DNA from: JANNWF01 sp052390415
GTDB taxonomy: Bacteria > Pseudomonadota > Gammaproteobacteria > Xanthomonadales > Xanthomonadaceae
Direction: 5' to 3'
Length of the DNA: 64,000 nucleotides
Assembly (NCBI GenBank): GCA_052390415.1
Contig: JBQTGY010000019.1
Coordinates: 4,037-68,036, forward strand
The position numbers and the translations under genes were made by a program. The notes below the pieces were generated by a model. It was not told the DNA's origin. It was given only the letters and a program-made list of their open reading frames with translations, and searched no databases. Below, piece by piece: positions 43,356-51,829 of the stretch (positions within the stretch are counted from its first letter, which is position 1; every line of letters begins with the position of its first letter).

Positions 43356-44426
43356 ATGAACACGACTGTCCCGACTCCACCTGACACCACTTCGTCCGAC
43401 GCCAGCCCGTCCGCTTCACATGCCGCCGAGCCGACCGCGCCCACCGCCGCGCTGGCGATATCTGCGGAAACCTTGAGTCGCGCGCAGAGCATCCTCGACG
43501 CGTTGCGTGGCGAGGTTGGCAACGCTTTCATCGGGCAACGCGCGGTGGTTGATGAAATCTTGATCGCCCTGCTGGCCGGCGGTCACGTGCTGATCGAAGG
43601 TGTGCCTGGACTCGGCAAGACCCTGCTGGTGCAGGCGTTGGCGCAGGCGATGGGTGGCCGTTACGCGCGCATCCAGTTCACCCCTGATCTGATGCCCGCC
43701 GATGTCACCGGCCACACCTTGTACGACCCGGCCAGTGGCCAGTTCACTACCCGCCGCGGACCCGTGTTTGCCAACTTGCTGCTCGCCGACGAAATCAACC
43801 GCGCGCCAGCGAAAACTCAAGCCGCCTTGCTGGAAGTCATGCAGGAAGGACAGGTCACCATCGATGGCACGCCGCATCGGCTGGAGCCGCCCTTCATGGT
43901 GCTGGCGACGCAGAATCCGGTCGAACAGGAGGGCACCTATGCACTGCCTGAGGCACAGTTGGACCGCTTCCTGATCAAAGTATTGATCGACTATCCGGCA
44001 GCCAACGAAGAATCTGACATCGTCCGCTTCGCCACGGGCGGACGCAGCGATGAGCGACTGCAACTGGACGGTGTGCGCAACATTCTCTCCATCGAAACGC
44101 TGATCAAGTTGCGTGCCCTTTCCGCCGCCATTGCCGTGGATGAGCGTGTACTCGACTACGCCCTGCGGGTGGTGCGCGCGACCCGCGATTTCCCCGGAAT
44201 CGCGGTGGGTGCGAGTACCCGTGGGGCGATCGCGATGGTGCGCGGTGGACGTGCGCGTGCGCTTCTGAACGGGCGCGACTTCGTCACTCCTGACGACATC
44301 AAACAACTGGCCACCGCTGCGCTGCGTCACCGCATCGTTGCAACGCCCGATTATGCGATCGAGGGCCGTAGCCCGGACATGCTGGTCCGTGAACTGCTGG
44401 AGACCATCGAAGCGCCACGGCTTTGA
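43356..44426 (+). CDS. moxR: MoxR-family AAA+ ATPase
   Basis: MoxR ATPases act as chaperones, often with von Willebrand A or DUF58 partners. The 356-residue protein has a Ser/Thr/Ala/Pro-rich N-terminus of about 35 residues, then Walker A GVPGLGKT, Walker B LLLADEINRAPAKTQAALLE, sensor-1 VLATQNPVEQEGTY and DRFLIK. The helical lid ends GRDFVTPDDIKQLA. The family match is strong. It is followed 49 bp later by its usual partner, DUF58. Confidence 0.95.
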   Translation: MNTTVPTPPDTTSSDASPSASHAAEPTAPTAALAISAETLSRAQSILDALRGEVGNAFIGQRAVVDEILIALLAGGHVLIEGVPGLGKTLLVQALAQAMGGRYARIQFTPDLMPADVTGHTLYDPASGQFTTRRGPVFANLLLADEINRAPAKTQAALLEVMQEGQVTIDGTPHRLEPPFMVLATQNPVEQEGTYALPEAQLDRFLIKVLIDYPAANEESDIVRFATGGRSDERLQLDGVRNILSIETLIKLRALSAAIAVDERVLDYALRVVRATRDFPGIAVGASTRGAIAMVRGGRARALLNGRDFVTPDDIKQLATAALRHRIVATPDYAIEGRSPDMLVRELLETIEAPRL

Positions 44427-44475
44427 TGCGACGCCGCGTCGTGATTCGAACCGAGCCGGGCCTTCGACGTCACCC

Positions 44476-45780
44476 ATGCTGATCCCTGCGCGCCCCTTGC
44501 TGATCGCGATGGCAGCGCTGCTGCTGCTGGCGATTGCCGCCTCGTTCGCAACCGCATTGGACCGCGTGTTGGCAGCGACTGCGGTGGTGGCGTTTTTGGC
44601 CGCTCTGCTGGATGGCCTGAGTCTGTGGCGTACGCCGGTGCCGCCGTTGCGCCGCAAGCTTCCACATGCCCTGGCCTTGGGCGCTGAAACAGCGATCACG
44701 CTGGATGTGGAGAACAGCAGCGCTCGCGCGCTGACGATGCAGGTGTTTGATCACGTCGCCGATGGCTTGAGCTTCGGCGGCTTGCCACAAACGCTGCAAT
44801 TGCCGGCCGGGCAAGTCGCCAGCGTCATGTACAAGGTGCGCGCGCAAATGCGTGGCGAGCACCACTTCCTGCGTTGCGAATTGCGTCTGCACTCGGCATG
44901 GGGTCTGTGGCAACGCCGCGTCTTCGTGGCGTTGAACAATCAGGTGCGGGTGTACCCCAACTTCGCCGCGCTGACCCGATTTGCCTTGATGGCGACGGAC
45001 CATCGGCTGTCGCAGCTCGGCGTGCTGCTGCGTCGGCGCCGCGGTGAGGGACTGGACTTCCATCAATTGCGCGAGTACCGCGAAGGCGATTCGCCGCGCC
45101 AGATCGACTGGAAAGCAAGCTCACGGATGCGCAAGGTGATCTCGCGCGAATACCGCGAGGAGCGCGATCAACAGATCATCCTGCTGGTGGATTGTGGGCG
45201 TCGCATGGCGGCCAAGGATGGGCCGCTGTCGCATCTCGATCACGCCCTCAACGCCGCCCTGTTGTTGGCCTTTGTGGCCCTGCGACAGGGCGATGCAGTG
45301 GGGTTGATGACCATGGGTGGTGTCGAACGCTGGATGGCACCGCGCAAGTCACGTGCTGCGCTGGATGGTTTGTTGGAAGGCTGTTTTGACCTGCACGAGA
45401 CCCTCGCCAGCCCCGATTACCGCGCCTGCGCCACGAACTTGTTGAAACGGCAGACGCGACGCGCGCTGGTCGTGCTGTTGTCGAACGTGCGCGATGAAGA
45501 CGATGACGATCTGCGCGACGCCTTGTCCCTGCTGCGCCGTCGTCATCGCGTGGTACTGGCCAGCCTGCGCGAACCGATCATCGAAGACGCCCTGCATGCT
45601 CCTGTCGACGCGCTTGAGCCCGCGCTTGCCCACGCCGCCAGCGCTGAATACCTGGCCCGCCGCAAGAAGAGTTTTGCCCGCTTCCAACACGTTGCCATCT
45701 GCCTCGACGTGGAACCGACTGAACTGCCGATGGCGCTGGTGAATCGCTATCTGGAGTTGAAGCGGGACGGGACGATGTAG
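44476..45780 (+). CDS. DUF58-domain protein (MoxR partner)
   Basis: The 434-residue protein starts at ATG 44476; a longer in-frame extension overlaps moxR in the wrong frame character and was dropped. Two N-terminal membrane segments (LLIAMAALLLLAIAASFA, VLAATAVVAFLAALLDGL) lead to a soluble domain with the DUF58 signature DFHQLREYREGDSPRQIDWK. A vWA-like fold follows (QQIILLVDCGRRMA). It is the last gene of the operon. DUF58 proteins are thought to be clients or adaptors of MoxR. Confidence 0.93.
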   Translation: MLIPARPLLIAMAALLLLAIAASFATALDRVLAATAVVAFLAALLDGLSLWRTPVPPLRRKLPHALALGAETAITLDVENSSARALTMQVFDHVADGLSFGGLPQTLQLPAGQVASVMYKVRAQMRGEHHFLRCELRLHSAWGLWQRRVFVALNNQVRVYPNFAALTRFALMATDHRLSQLGVLLRRRRGEGLDFHQLREYREGDSPRQIDWKASSRMRKVISREYREERDQQIILLVDCGRRMAAKDGPLSHLDHALNAALLLAFVALRQGDAVGLMTMGGVERWMAPRKSRAALDGLLEGCFDLHETLASPDYRACATNLLKRQTRRALVVLLSNVRDEDDDDLRDALSLLRRRHRVVLASLREPIIEDALHAPVDALEPALAHAASAEYLARRKKSFARFQHVAICLDVEPTELPMALVNRYLELKRDGTM

Positions 45781-45829
45781 TTTTCGGGAGCTGGGGACTC
45801 GAAACTCGGAGCGCGAATCCCGTGGAAGC

Positions 45830-45881
45830 GGCGGAAGCCGCGATGTTGCTGCCATAAGGCGTCACTTTCGCGGCTTCCGCC
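45830..45881. repeat. extragenic palindrome, same family as 16351-16577
   Basis: GGCGGAAGCCGCGA (45830-45843) and TCGCGGCTTCCGCC (45868-45881) form a perfect 14-bp inverted repeat with a 24-bp loop. The identical arms occur at 16360 and 16515. It lies 50 bp after the DUF58 stop, in the 337-bp gap before the next gene, which otherwise shows nothing. As RNA it could act as a 3' stabilising stem for the MoxR operon. Confidence 0.75.
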
Positions 45882-46117
45882 ACTCCCACCAGCGCTCAGA
45901 CGCCAGACCCCTCGTTTCCCGCCGCCTTGCTCGACGTCCGCCATCGGGCGCTGCAAGACGGCGAGTTCAATCGCACCAGCGCCTTGGTGTTGTTGGACGG
46001 CGAAAACCGCAAATTGACAAGCAGCGCGCCGTTGGGACTTGAGGTCGCTATCCCGTTGCCGGTCACGCTTGATACTGTGCGGCGTCGCTGTGGCGGCGGG
46101 CGCTCAGCGGAGATCAA

Positions 46118-46690
46118 GTGCAGAAATCCATTGCCAATTACATCGGCATCCAGGCCATTCGCTTTCTCGCTGGCACGCAAGCCTTCGGCATGGTGACTTT
46201 CCATGGTGGCTGGATCCTGCTGGCGCTGGCGACCTGGGGATTCGAGGCGGGACCAGACAGTTCGACCGCCACGGTGAGTCGGGCCCTTGTTCGCGCCTAT
46301 GCCTGGCTGGGTGGTGTCGACGAAAATGGTCGGGGCGATGGGACTCTGATGATGGTTGTCTGGGCCAAGCTGTCGCTGGTGGTGTACTTGATCGACGCGG
46401 CTATTCGAGGAGTCCGCGGTGAGCGCAAGCCAGTCGCGCTGTGGCGGATTGCTCTGGCATCCGGCGCGATAGCACTGTCCGGCTACCTGATTGCGTTTTG
46501 GCCGACCGCCAAGTCGGGCTTTGAAAACGTGTTTCCAGCTGTGCTTTTTTCTGTGCTTACCGTGCTCGCCACGGCGTGGGCCGTGCTTGCGCAACGACTC
46601 GGGGAGTTCCTGGTCGCTCGCATTCGCAATGAGTCAGTGTCGACCGCCGTCGCGCAAGAGCGGAAGGCCCCGCAATCGACCTTGCGCTAG
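46118..46690 (+). CDS. predicted membrane protein of unknown function
   Basis: The 190-residue protein is not recognised. It starts at GTG 46118, with GGAG five bases upstream. It has about four hydrophobic segments (MVTFHGGWILLALATWGF, LMMVVWAKLSLVVYLIDAA, WRIALASGAIALSGYLIAFW, AVLFSVLTVLATAWAVL) and a polar C-terminal tail. It is a single gene between the MoxR operon and the MOSC gene. Confidence 0.65.
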   Translation: MQKSIANYIGIQAIRFLAGTQAFGMVTFHGGWILLALATWGFEAGPDSSTATVSRALVRAYAWLGGVDENGRGDGTLMMVVWAKLSLVVYLIDAAIRGVRGERKPVALWRIALASGAIALSGYLIAFWPTAKSGFENVFPAVLFSVLTVLATAWAVLAQRLGEFLVARIRNESVSTAVAQERKAPQSTLR

Positions 46691-46834
46691 CAGACCGGTG
46701 GATACCGTGACGCTCGCGCAGGCATCGTGATCTCCTGTGCACCCAGTCAAAGCCGCGAATGCGAGGCGTGATGCGGCTGACGTGGGTAAAGGTTCCTCAT
46801 TGCCGACCCAAGCAATGATGACTACCCTGAGCGA

Positions 46835-47323
46835 GTGGAAATCCTGCATCTCTTCATCTCCCCGGAACACACCTACGTCGGCCACTACGGCGGTCCCGCA
46901 GGGACCGCACCGATCATCGAGGTCGAACAGATCGAATGCGTCGCCGGTAGTGGCATTCGCGGGGATCGCTATTTCGAGTTCAAGCCCGATTTCAAAGGGC
47001 AGATCACCTTCTTCGAGATCGAAACCCACCAGCGAATCTGCGAACTGCTAGGCATCGTCGACAAAGGCGCGGACGTCTATCGGCGCAATGTCATCGTCCG
47101 CGGGCAAGACCTCAATCAACTCATCGGCAAGGAGTTTGAGCTGCAGGGGCTGCGTTTTCTCGGCACCGAAGAGGCGAGGCCGTGTTTCTGGATGGAAGAG
47201 GCGGTCGGCCCAGGAGCCTTGCTTGCGCTGGCGGGCAAAGGCGGACTGCGGGCGAAGATCATTGTCGGCGGGACGCTACGGATCAGATCTATCCCGCCAA
47301 TCGGTCATTCACCCAGCGGTTGA
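46835..47323 (+). CDS. MOSC-domain protein
   Basis: MOSC domains occur in molybdenum cofactor sulfurases and bind or transfer sulfur to Mo cofactor. The 162-residue protein shows the fold's features: GSGIRGDRYFEF, the ITFFEIETHQRICE region, RRNVIVRGQDLNQLIG and a conserved Cys in EEARPCFWMEE. It starts at GTG 46835. A molybdopterin oxidoreductase operon with fdhD lies 1 kb downstream on the other strand, so a shared role in Mo enzyme maturation is plausible. Its last 35 bases overlap the end of hicB on the opposite strand. Confidence 0.85.
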   Translation: MEILHLFISPEHTYVGHYGGPAGTAPIIEVEQIECVAGSGIRGDRYFEFKPDFKGQITFFEIETHQRICELLGIVDKGADVYRRNVIVRGQDLNQLIGKEFELQGLRFLGTEEARPCFWMEEAVGPGALLALAGKGGLRAKIIVGGTLRIRSIPPIGHSPSG

Positions 47324-47612
47324 TGCTGACTCCTGCCTCAGCGGCTTGAGTGGCCAAAGCGCGATGTCGCTCCGGGGTCGTGCGGATTTGAAACTTGCCG
47401 GAGAACTGCCGGGCGCTGATGGGTTCAGGGACAGACTCGGCGTTTGCCTGCATGTCTGCAACCACGCCTTCAACCAAGCCTGCGACCCCTGCCAAGGCAG
47501 CTTCCATGCTGGTGTCCAGCCACGACAGGCTGGGAAATTCGGCACATAGGCCAACGAACTCAGCATCCTCGGCCGACCAGACCACCCGGTAGGTGTAGTG
47601 TTTGAAGTTCAT
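47289..47612 (-). CDS. hicB: HicB-type antitoxin
   Basis: The 107-residue protein has the HicB partially degraded RNase H fold (YTYRVVWSAEDAEFVGLCAE, FPSLSWLDTSMEAAL). A C-terminal ribbon-helix-helix segment follows (KFQIRTTPERHRALATQAAE, SINRWVNDRLAG), which binds the operator. It follows hicA with a single base between the toxin stop and its start codon, the usual hicAB order. It should neutralise HicA and repress the promoter. Confidence 0.92.
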   Translation of the reverse strand: MNFKHYTYRVVWSAEDAEFVGLCAEFPSLSWLDTSMEAALAGVAGLVEGVVADMQANAESVPEPISARQFSGKFQIRTTPERHRALATQAAEAGVSINRWVNDRLAG

Positions 47613-47613
47613 G

Positions 47614-47859
47614 CTATCCCTCCATTTTGGCGATGGCCGCTAGTACTTGTTTGATCTGATAGGGTTTGGCTTTGCCATTGGAGCCGGTCTGCACATTCAC
47701 CCGTGGGTCGCCTGTCCATGGCGTGCGATAAACGCGGTGGCTTGTGCCTTGCTGGCGAGGCGCACCGAAATAGTGGTCGCAGACTCGACAAAGCTCTGAA
47801 AAACGAGCGTTTTGCGGGCAGTCTCGCAAGCGGCGGACTAAGTCAGTTATCGACGCCAT
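47614..47859 (-). CDS. hicA: HicA-type mRNA interferase toxin
   Basis: HicA toxins are small double-stranded-RNA-binding-fold RNases that cleave mRNA independently of the ribosome. The 81-residue protein carries the catalytic-His region GTSHRVYRTPWTGDPRVNVQ and the C-terminal GKAKPYQIKQVLAAI. An N-terminal helix (SITDLVRRLRDCPQNARFSE) is somewhat longer than in the minimal toxins. The ATG is at 47859, just after a palindromic promoter. The module is probably active. Confidence 0.92.
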   Translation of the reverse strand: MASITDLVRRLRDCPQNARFSELCRVCDHYFGAPRQQGTSHRVYRTPWTGDPRVNVQTGSNGKAKPYQIKQVLAAIAKMEG

Positions 47860-47871
47860 GGGGGTCAGTTT

Positions 47872-47894
47872 AGTATCGCTATTGATACTGTCAA
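47872..47894 (-). promoter_or_regulatory. hicAB promoter/operator
   Basis: A perfect inverted repeat AGTATC-N6-GATACT (47872-47889) lies 12 bp upstream of hicA, the expected place for the HicB operator. On the minus strand a consensus TTGACA (47894-47889) adjoins it. A good -10 at 17 bp is not visible; TACTAA lies at 13 bp. The MITE-like element begins at 47893, so the -35 box sits on its boundary. Confidence 0.55.
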
Positions 47895-48101
47895 CTGATT
47901 AGCCCCCATTCTCAGCTGTTGAGCTCCTCGCCTTTCGGGAGAGGGGTTGGGGGTGAGGGTTCGGTACCAGTTTGGGGCTTCACAACCGCCTCGAGCCCTC
48001 ATCCGGCGCTTCGCGCCACCCTCAGTCGCTCGCCGCGACTTCGATCCCGGAGGGAGAGGGGCTCATCATCGACACTGGCTGAGGATCGGGGCTAATCAGT
48101 T
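47893..48101. mobile_element. 209-bp MITE-like element with terminal inverted repeats
   Basis: The terminal repeats are perfect over 14 bp: AACTGATTAGCCCC (47893-47906) and GGGGCTAATCAGTT (48088-48101). Outside them the sequence ACTGTC occurs on both sides (47887-47892 and 48102-48107), as expected for a target-site duplication. The interior has no coding capacity. It contains a dispersed Xanthomonadales-type repeat (GGGAGAGGGGTTGGGGGTGA and CTCATCCGGCGCTTCGCGCC). It must be moved in trans, since no transposase is present here. It sits between hicA and the fdh operon. Confidence 0.7.
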
Positions 48102-48136
48102 ACTGTCAATGCAGGGCTCGCACTAAGCAAACAATT

Positions 48137-48409
48137 TTAATCGGGCAGCCGCATTTCAATCGCCGTTTCGTGTTCGGAACTCGTCAACACTACAACCTGC
48201 ACCTCACCCCGCTGCTCAACCCGCACCAACCCCGATCCGCGCAGCTCGCCAATCGCTTCATCGCCCAGCCACGCCAAGGTCCGTAGCAACACACTCATGC
48301 GCACGTTCAGGCGCTTGCACAGGCGCGGCAGCGACACGCCTTCGGGTGATGCTGCGAGTTCGCGCAGCAATGCATCGCGCAAACACACCTCAGGCGATTC
48401 GTCGCTCAC
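48137..48409 (-). CDS. small winged-helix protein in molybdoenzyme operon
   Basis: This 90-residue protein has a predicted winged-helix fold (LRELAASPEGVSLPRLCKRL, VLLRTLAWLGDEAIGEL). Its last strand region is VRVEQRGEVQVVVL. It starts at GTG 48409, overlapping the oxidoreductase stop by four bases, so it is translationally coupled. It may regulate the operon or be an assembly factor. No named family is certain. Confidence 0.7.
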   Translation of the reverse strand: MSDESPEVCLRDALLRELAASPEGVSLPRLCKRLNVRMSVLLRTLAWLGDEAIGELRGSGLVRVEQRGEVQVVVLTSSEHETAIEMRLPD

Positions 48410-50757
48410 GGAACTAGGGTGCTGTCGATGCGGCGAGACACCAGCGCTTCGGCAACAGGGTCGGGCACATGCGCGGCGAGGATCACCGGGATGGATTTCG
48501 AGGTAGGCGTGCGTGCTTCATCGGCAAAACTCGATAGCGGGACCAGGGTGTTGGTTTCCGGGTAATAGGCAACCAGACAGCCGCGCGGAATGTTGTAGTC
48601 GACCAGCAGAAAGCGCTTGGCCTGGCGGCGCACGCCGTCGTCGCAGATGCTTTCCAGATCGACCCAGTCACCCGCGTTCATCCCCAACTGTTCGATATCA
48701 GCGCCATTGATGAACAGCACGCGGCGTTCGCCGAACACGCCGCGATAGCGGTCGTTCATGCCATAGATGGTGGTGTTGTATTGATCGTGCGAGCGAGTGG
48801 TGGCGAGCAGGAACACGGGTTGCTTGCGACCGGCGCGGGCGCGATGCACGGGCGTGTCGGTGGGCACGGCGTGCAGCTTGAATACGGCCTTGCCCTCGGG
48901 ATTGCGCCATCGGCGTTCGGCAGCCGTATTGGGTAAGCGAAAGCCGCCCGGCACGCGCACGCGGGAATTGAAGTCGTGGAACTCATCGAACACCGCGGCG
49001 ATGCGGTCGCGGATGCGGTCGTAGTCTTCGATCAACCACAGCCATGGCGTCTTGCTGCGGGTGCCGAGGGTGATGGCGGCGAGGCGCGCAACGATGGCGG
49101 GTTCGGACAGCAACATCGGCGCGGCCGGTGCGTTGATGCCGGCCGACAGGTGCACCATGCTCATCGAGTCTTCGACCGAGACGCCCTGCGGCCCGCACAC
49201 CTGCATGTCGATTTCGGTGCGACCCAGGCACGGCAGGATCAGTGCATCACGCCCATGCACCAGATGGCTGCGGTTGAGTTTGGTGGTGACGTGCACGGTC
49301 AGGTCGCAGCGCCGCAACGCGGCATGCGTGGCCTCGGTGTCCGGTGTCGCGGTGGCGAAGTTGCCACCCATTCCGAAGAAAGTCCGCGCACGGCCATCGC
49401 GCATGGCCTCAATTGCGCCGATGGTGTCAAAGCCCGGCTCGCGTGGCGGTGAAAAATGGAAGACCGCTCCAAGACGATCAAGAAAGCCGGCATCGGGTTT
49501 CTCGAAGATCATCATCGTGCGGTCGCCTTGCACGTTGCTGTGGCCACGCACCGGGCACGCGCCGGCACCGGGGCGACCGAGATTGCCGCGTAGAAGCAAC
49601 AGATTGGAGATCATCTGGATCGTCGCGACCGAATGTTTGTGCTGGGTGATGCCCATGCCCCAGCAGCAGATGGTGCGCTCCGCACGCAGATAGATTTCGC
49701 CGGCGCGCTTGATCTCATCCAGGCTTAGCCCGGATTCGGCCTCGATCGTTGCCCACAGTTCTTCCCCGACGTCGGCAGCGAACGCTGCAAAGCCGACCGT
49801 GTGCTCGGTGATGAAGGCGAGATCCAACACGCGTGGCTGGCCATCGCGCTGGCGCTGGGCGTCGACCTCCAGCACGTACTTGATGATGCCCTTGACCGCG
49901 GCCAGGTCGCCGCCGATGCGCAGCTGGAAGAAGTCCGACGCGATCTGCGTGGAACCACCGGTCAGCATTTCGCGCGTGTTCTGCGGATCGGCAAATTTCT
50001 CCAGCCCGCGCTCGCGCAGGGGATTGAACGAGACGATGGCAGCGCCGCGTTTGGCCGCCTGCCGTAGTTCGCCGAGCATGCGCGGATGATTGGTGCCCGG
50101 GTTCTGGCCGAAGATCAAAATGGCGTCGGCCAGTTCGAAATCATGCAGCGATACGGTGCCCTTGCCGACCCCGATCTGCGCCTTCAGCGCCACGCCGGAC
50201 GGCTCGTGACACATGTTCGAGCAGTCCGGAAAATTGTTGGTGCCGAACTCGCGCACGAACAACTGATACAGAAACGCGGCCTCGTTGCTGGTGCGGCCGG
50301 AGGTGTAGAAAATCGCCTCATTGGGAGAAGCGAGGCCATTCAAGTGCGAGGCGATGAGGCCGAACGCTTCGTCCCAACTCACAGGCAGGTAGTGGTCGGA
50401 CGCGCTGTCCCAACGCAGCGGATGGGTGAGACGGCCTTGATTCTCCAACCAGTGATCGCTGTGTTTGGCCAACGCAGCCACGCTGTACTTCGCAAACAAG
50501 TCCGGCGTCGCACGATGGCGGGTCGCTTCGGCAGCCACCGCTTTGGCGCCGTTTTCGCAAAACTCAAACGTCGACGTGTGATCGCGATCCGGCCACGCGC
50601 AACCGGGGCAATCGAAGCCATCGGGTTGATTGGCCGAAAGCAGCGTCTTGGCGCCATGCGCCGGCACGCCTTGTTCGAGCAGATGCCGTGCAACACTGCG
50701 CAGAGCGCCCCAGCCGCCGGCCGGATTGTCATTGGGATGAATCGGGTTCTTGCTCAT
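48406..50757 (-). CDS. FdhF/YdeP-type molybdopterin oxidoreductase
   Basis: This 783-residue cytoplasmic member of the formate dehydrogenase/DMSO reductase family starts at ATG 50757, overlapping fdhD by four bases. The N-terminal segment GFDCPGCAWPDRDH carries a CxxC typical of the YdeP group in place of the full [4Fe-4S] motif of FDH. MCHEPSG places a Cys (about 183) where FDH-H has selenocysteine, as a Mo ligand. Cofactor-binding segments include FGQNPGTNHPRM, CWGMGITQHKHSVATIQMI and RSHDQYNTTIYG. The physiological substrate is unknown; YdeP relates to acid resistance in E. coli. Confidence 0.92.
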   Translation of the reverse strand: MSKNPIHPNDNPAGGWGALRSVARHLLEQGVPAHGAKTLLSANQPDGFDCPGCAWPDRDHTSTFEFCENGAKAVAAEATRHRATPDLFAKYSVAALAKHSDHWLENQGRLTHPLRWDSASDHYLPVSWDEAFGLIASHLNGLASPNEAIFYTSGRTSNEAAFLYQLFVREFGTNNFPDCSNMCHEPSGVALKAQIGVGKGTVSLHDFELADAILIFGQNPGTNHPRMLGELRQAAKRGAAIVSFNPLRERGLEKFADPQNTREMLTGGSTQIASDFFQLRIGGDLAAVKGIIKYVLEVDAQRQRDGQPRVLDLAFITEHTVGFAAFAADVGEELWATIEAESGLSLDEIKRAGEIYLRAERTICCWGMGITQHKHSVATIQMISNLLLLRGNLGRPGAGACPVRGHSNVQGDRTMMIFEKPDAGFLDRLGAVFHFSPPREPGFDTIGAIEAMRDGRARTFFGMGGNFATATPDTEATHAALRRCDLTVHVTTKLNRSHLVHGRDALILPCLGRTEIDMQVCGPQGVSVEDSMSMVHLSAGINAPAAPMLLSEPAIVARLAAITLGTRSKTPWLWLIEDYDRIRDRIAAVFDEFHDFNSRVRVPGGFRLPNTAAERRWRNPEGKAVFKLHAVPTDTPVHRARAGRKQPVFLLATTRSHDQYNTTIYGMNDRYRGVFGERRVLFINGADIEQLGMNAGDWVDLESICDDGVRRQAKRFLLVDYNIPRGCLVAYYPETNTLVPLSSFADEARTPTSKSIPVILAAHVPDPVAEALVSRRIDSTLVP

Positions 50758-51611
50758 GCCGGGGTCTCCTGCACGCCGGCTTCGAGCAAGCGGTGAGGAT
50801 GCGTGTAGATCACGCAATCCGCCCCGCGGGCGAAGCCGATCAGGGTCTGACCGGCACTATCCGCCAATGCGATGGCAAGCGCTGTGGGTGCTGAGATGGC
50901 GGCAATCAGTTCGATGCCAGCGCGCGCCGCCTTCAACGTCATTTCATAGCTGGCACGACTGGTGATGACGGCAAATCCGGAGGCCGGATCGAGATCCGAG
51001 TGATGCAGCGCACCAATCAATTTGTCGAGAGCGTTGTGGCGGCCGATGTCCTCACGCACGCACGCAACCACGCCACCGGACGTGGCCCAAGCGGCTGCGT
51101 GGGTGGCACCGGTCGCCGCGTTCAAGGGTTGCCGCTCGCGTAGTTGTTGCATGGCGCGCTGCAGCGCCTGCGCTTCAATCCGTAGCGCATTGCTCACCGG
51201 TGCTGGTGGCTGCAAAACGGCTTCAATCGACTCGCTGCCACAAACGCCACAACCGCTGCGGCCCTGCAGATTGCGACGCCGATTCTGCAGAGCTTCGGTG
51301 GCGGCGGTGGGTATGCGCAAGCGGAGGACTGCGCCATCGATCCAGATGTCGATGGACTCGGTAGTCAGCTCGTCAGGCGTCGCCACGATGCCTTCGCTTA
51401 GCGAGAAACCAAGTGCGAAGTCAGCCAGATCGTGCGGCGTCGCCATCATCACCGCGAAGGGTGTGTCGTTGTACTCGAACGCGATTGGGACTTCGTCTGC
51501 GACATCGTCGTGCGCGACTTGGTGATTGGCGTCACGTAGGCGATGCACCGTGCGGGTGACCGCGCCAGCGGACGCTGATTTTTGTGAGAGGTGCATGGCG
51601 GTGGAAAGCAT
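50754..51611 (-). CDS. fdhD: formate dehydrogenase accessory sulfurtransferase FdhD
   Basis: FdhD passes sulfur from IscS to the Mo cofactor of formate dehydrogenase. The 285-residue protein has the essential CxxC loop (RSGCGVCGSESIEA) and the binding-pocket region VREDIGRHNALDKLIGA. It also has ITSRASYEMTLKAARAGI and the C-terminal AIALADSAGQTLIGFARG. The start is ATG 51611; a second in-frame ATG at 51596 is possible. It is the first gene of the operon, followed by the oxidoreductase it presumably activates. Confidence 0.95.
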   Translation of the reverse strand: MLSTAMHLSQKSASAGAVTRTVHRLRDANHQVAHDDVADEVPIAFEYNDTPFAVMMATPHDLADFALGFSLSEGIVATPDELTTESIDIWIDGAVLRLRIPTAATEALQNRRRNLQGRSGCGVCGSESIEAVLQPPAPVSNALRIEAQALQRAMQQLRERQPLNAATGATHAAAWATSGGVVACVREDIGRHNALDKLIGALHHSDLDPASGFAVITSRASYEMTLKAARAGIELIAAISAPTALAIALADSAGQTLIGFARGADCVIYTHPHRLLEAGVQETPA

Positions 51612-51829
51612 GCGGGAGATTGGGGGTTTCGGCGACTGCCGGGTTTTGGGTTTTCTGGCTTCGCTCGCTTGATGTTGGCATGCCGCACCGTTTCGTCCAC
51701 CTCGGCGGCCGCTGAAGCCGACAAAACCCTGCGGAGCGCCAACAGCGAGCGAGAGAAGCGAAAAGCTGGATTCCGGCCTACGCCTGAATGACGTCAGTCA
51801 ACCCAACACCAAAAAAATAGAACCCCGAA

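Noticed and set aside
51770..51800. GGATTCCGGCCTACGCC near parC as a mobile element end
   Set aside because: It resembles a common dispersed intergenic repeat but only one arm is clear, so no element is claimed.
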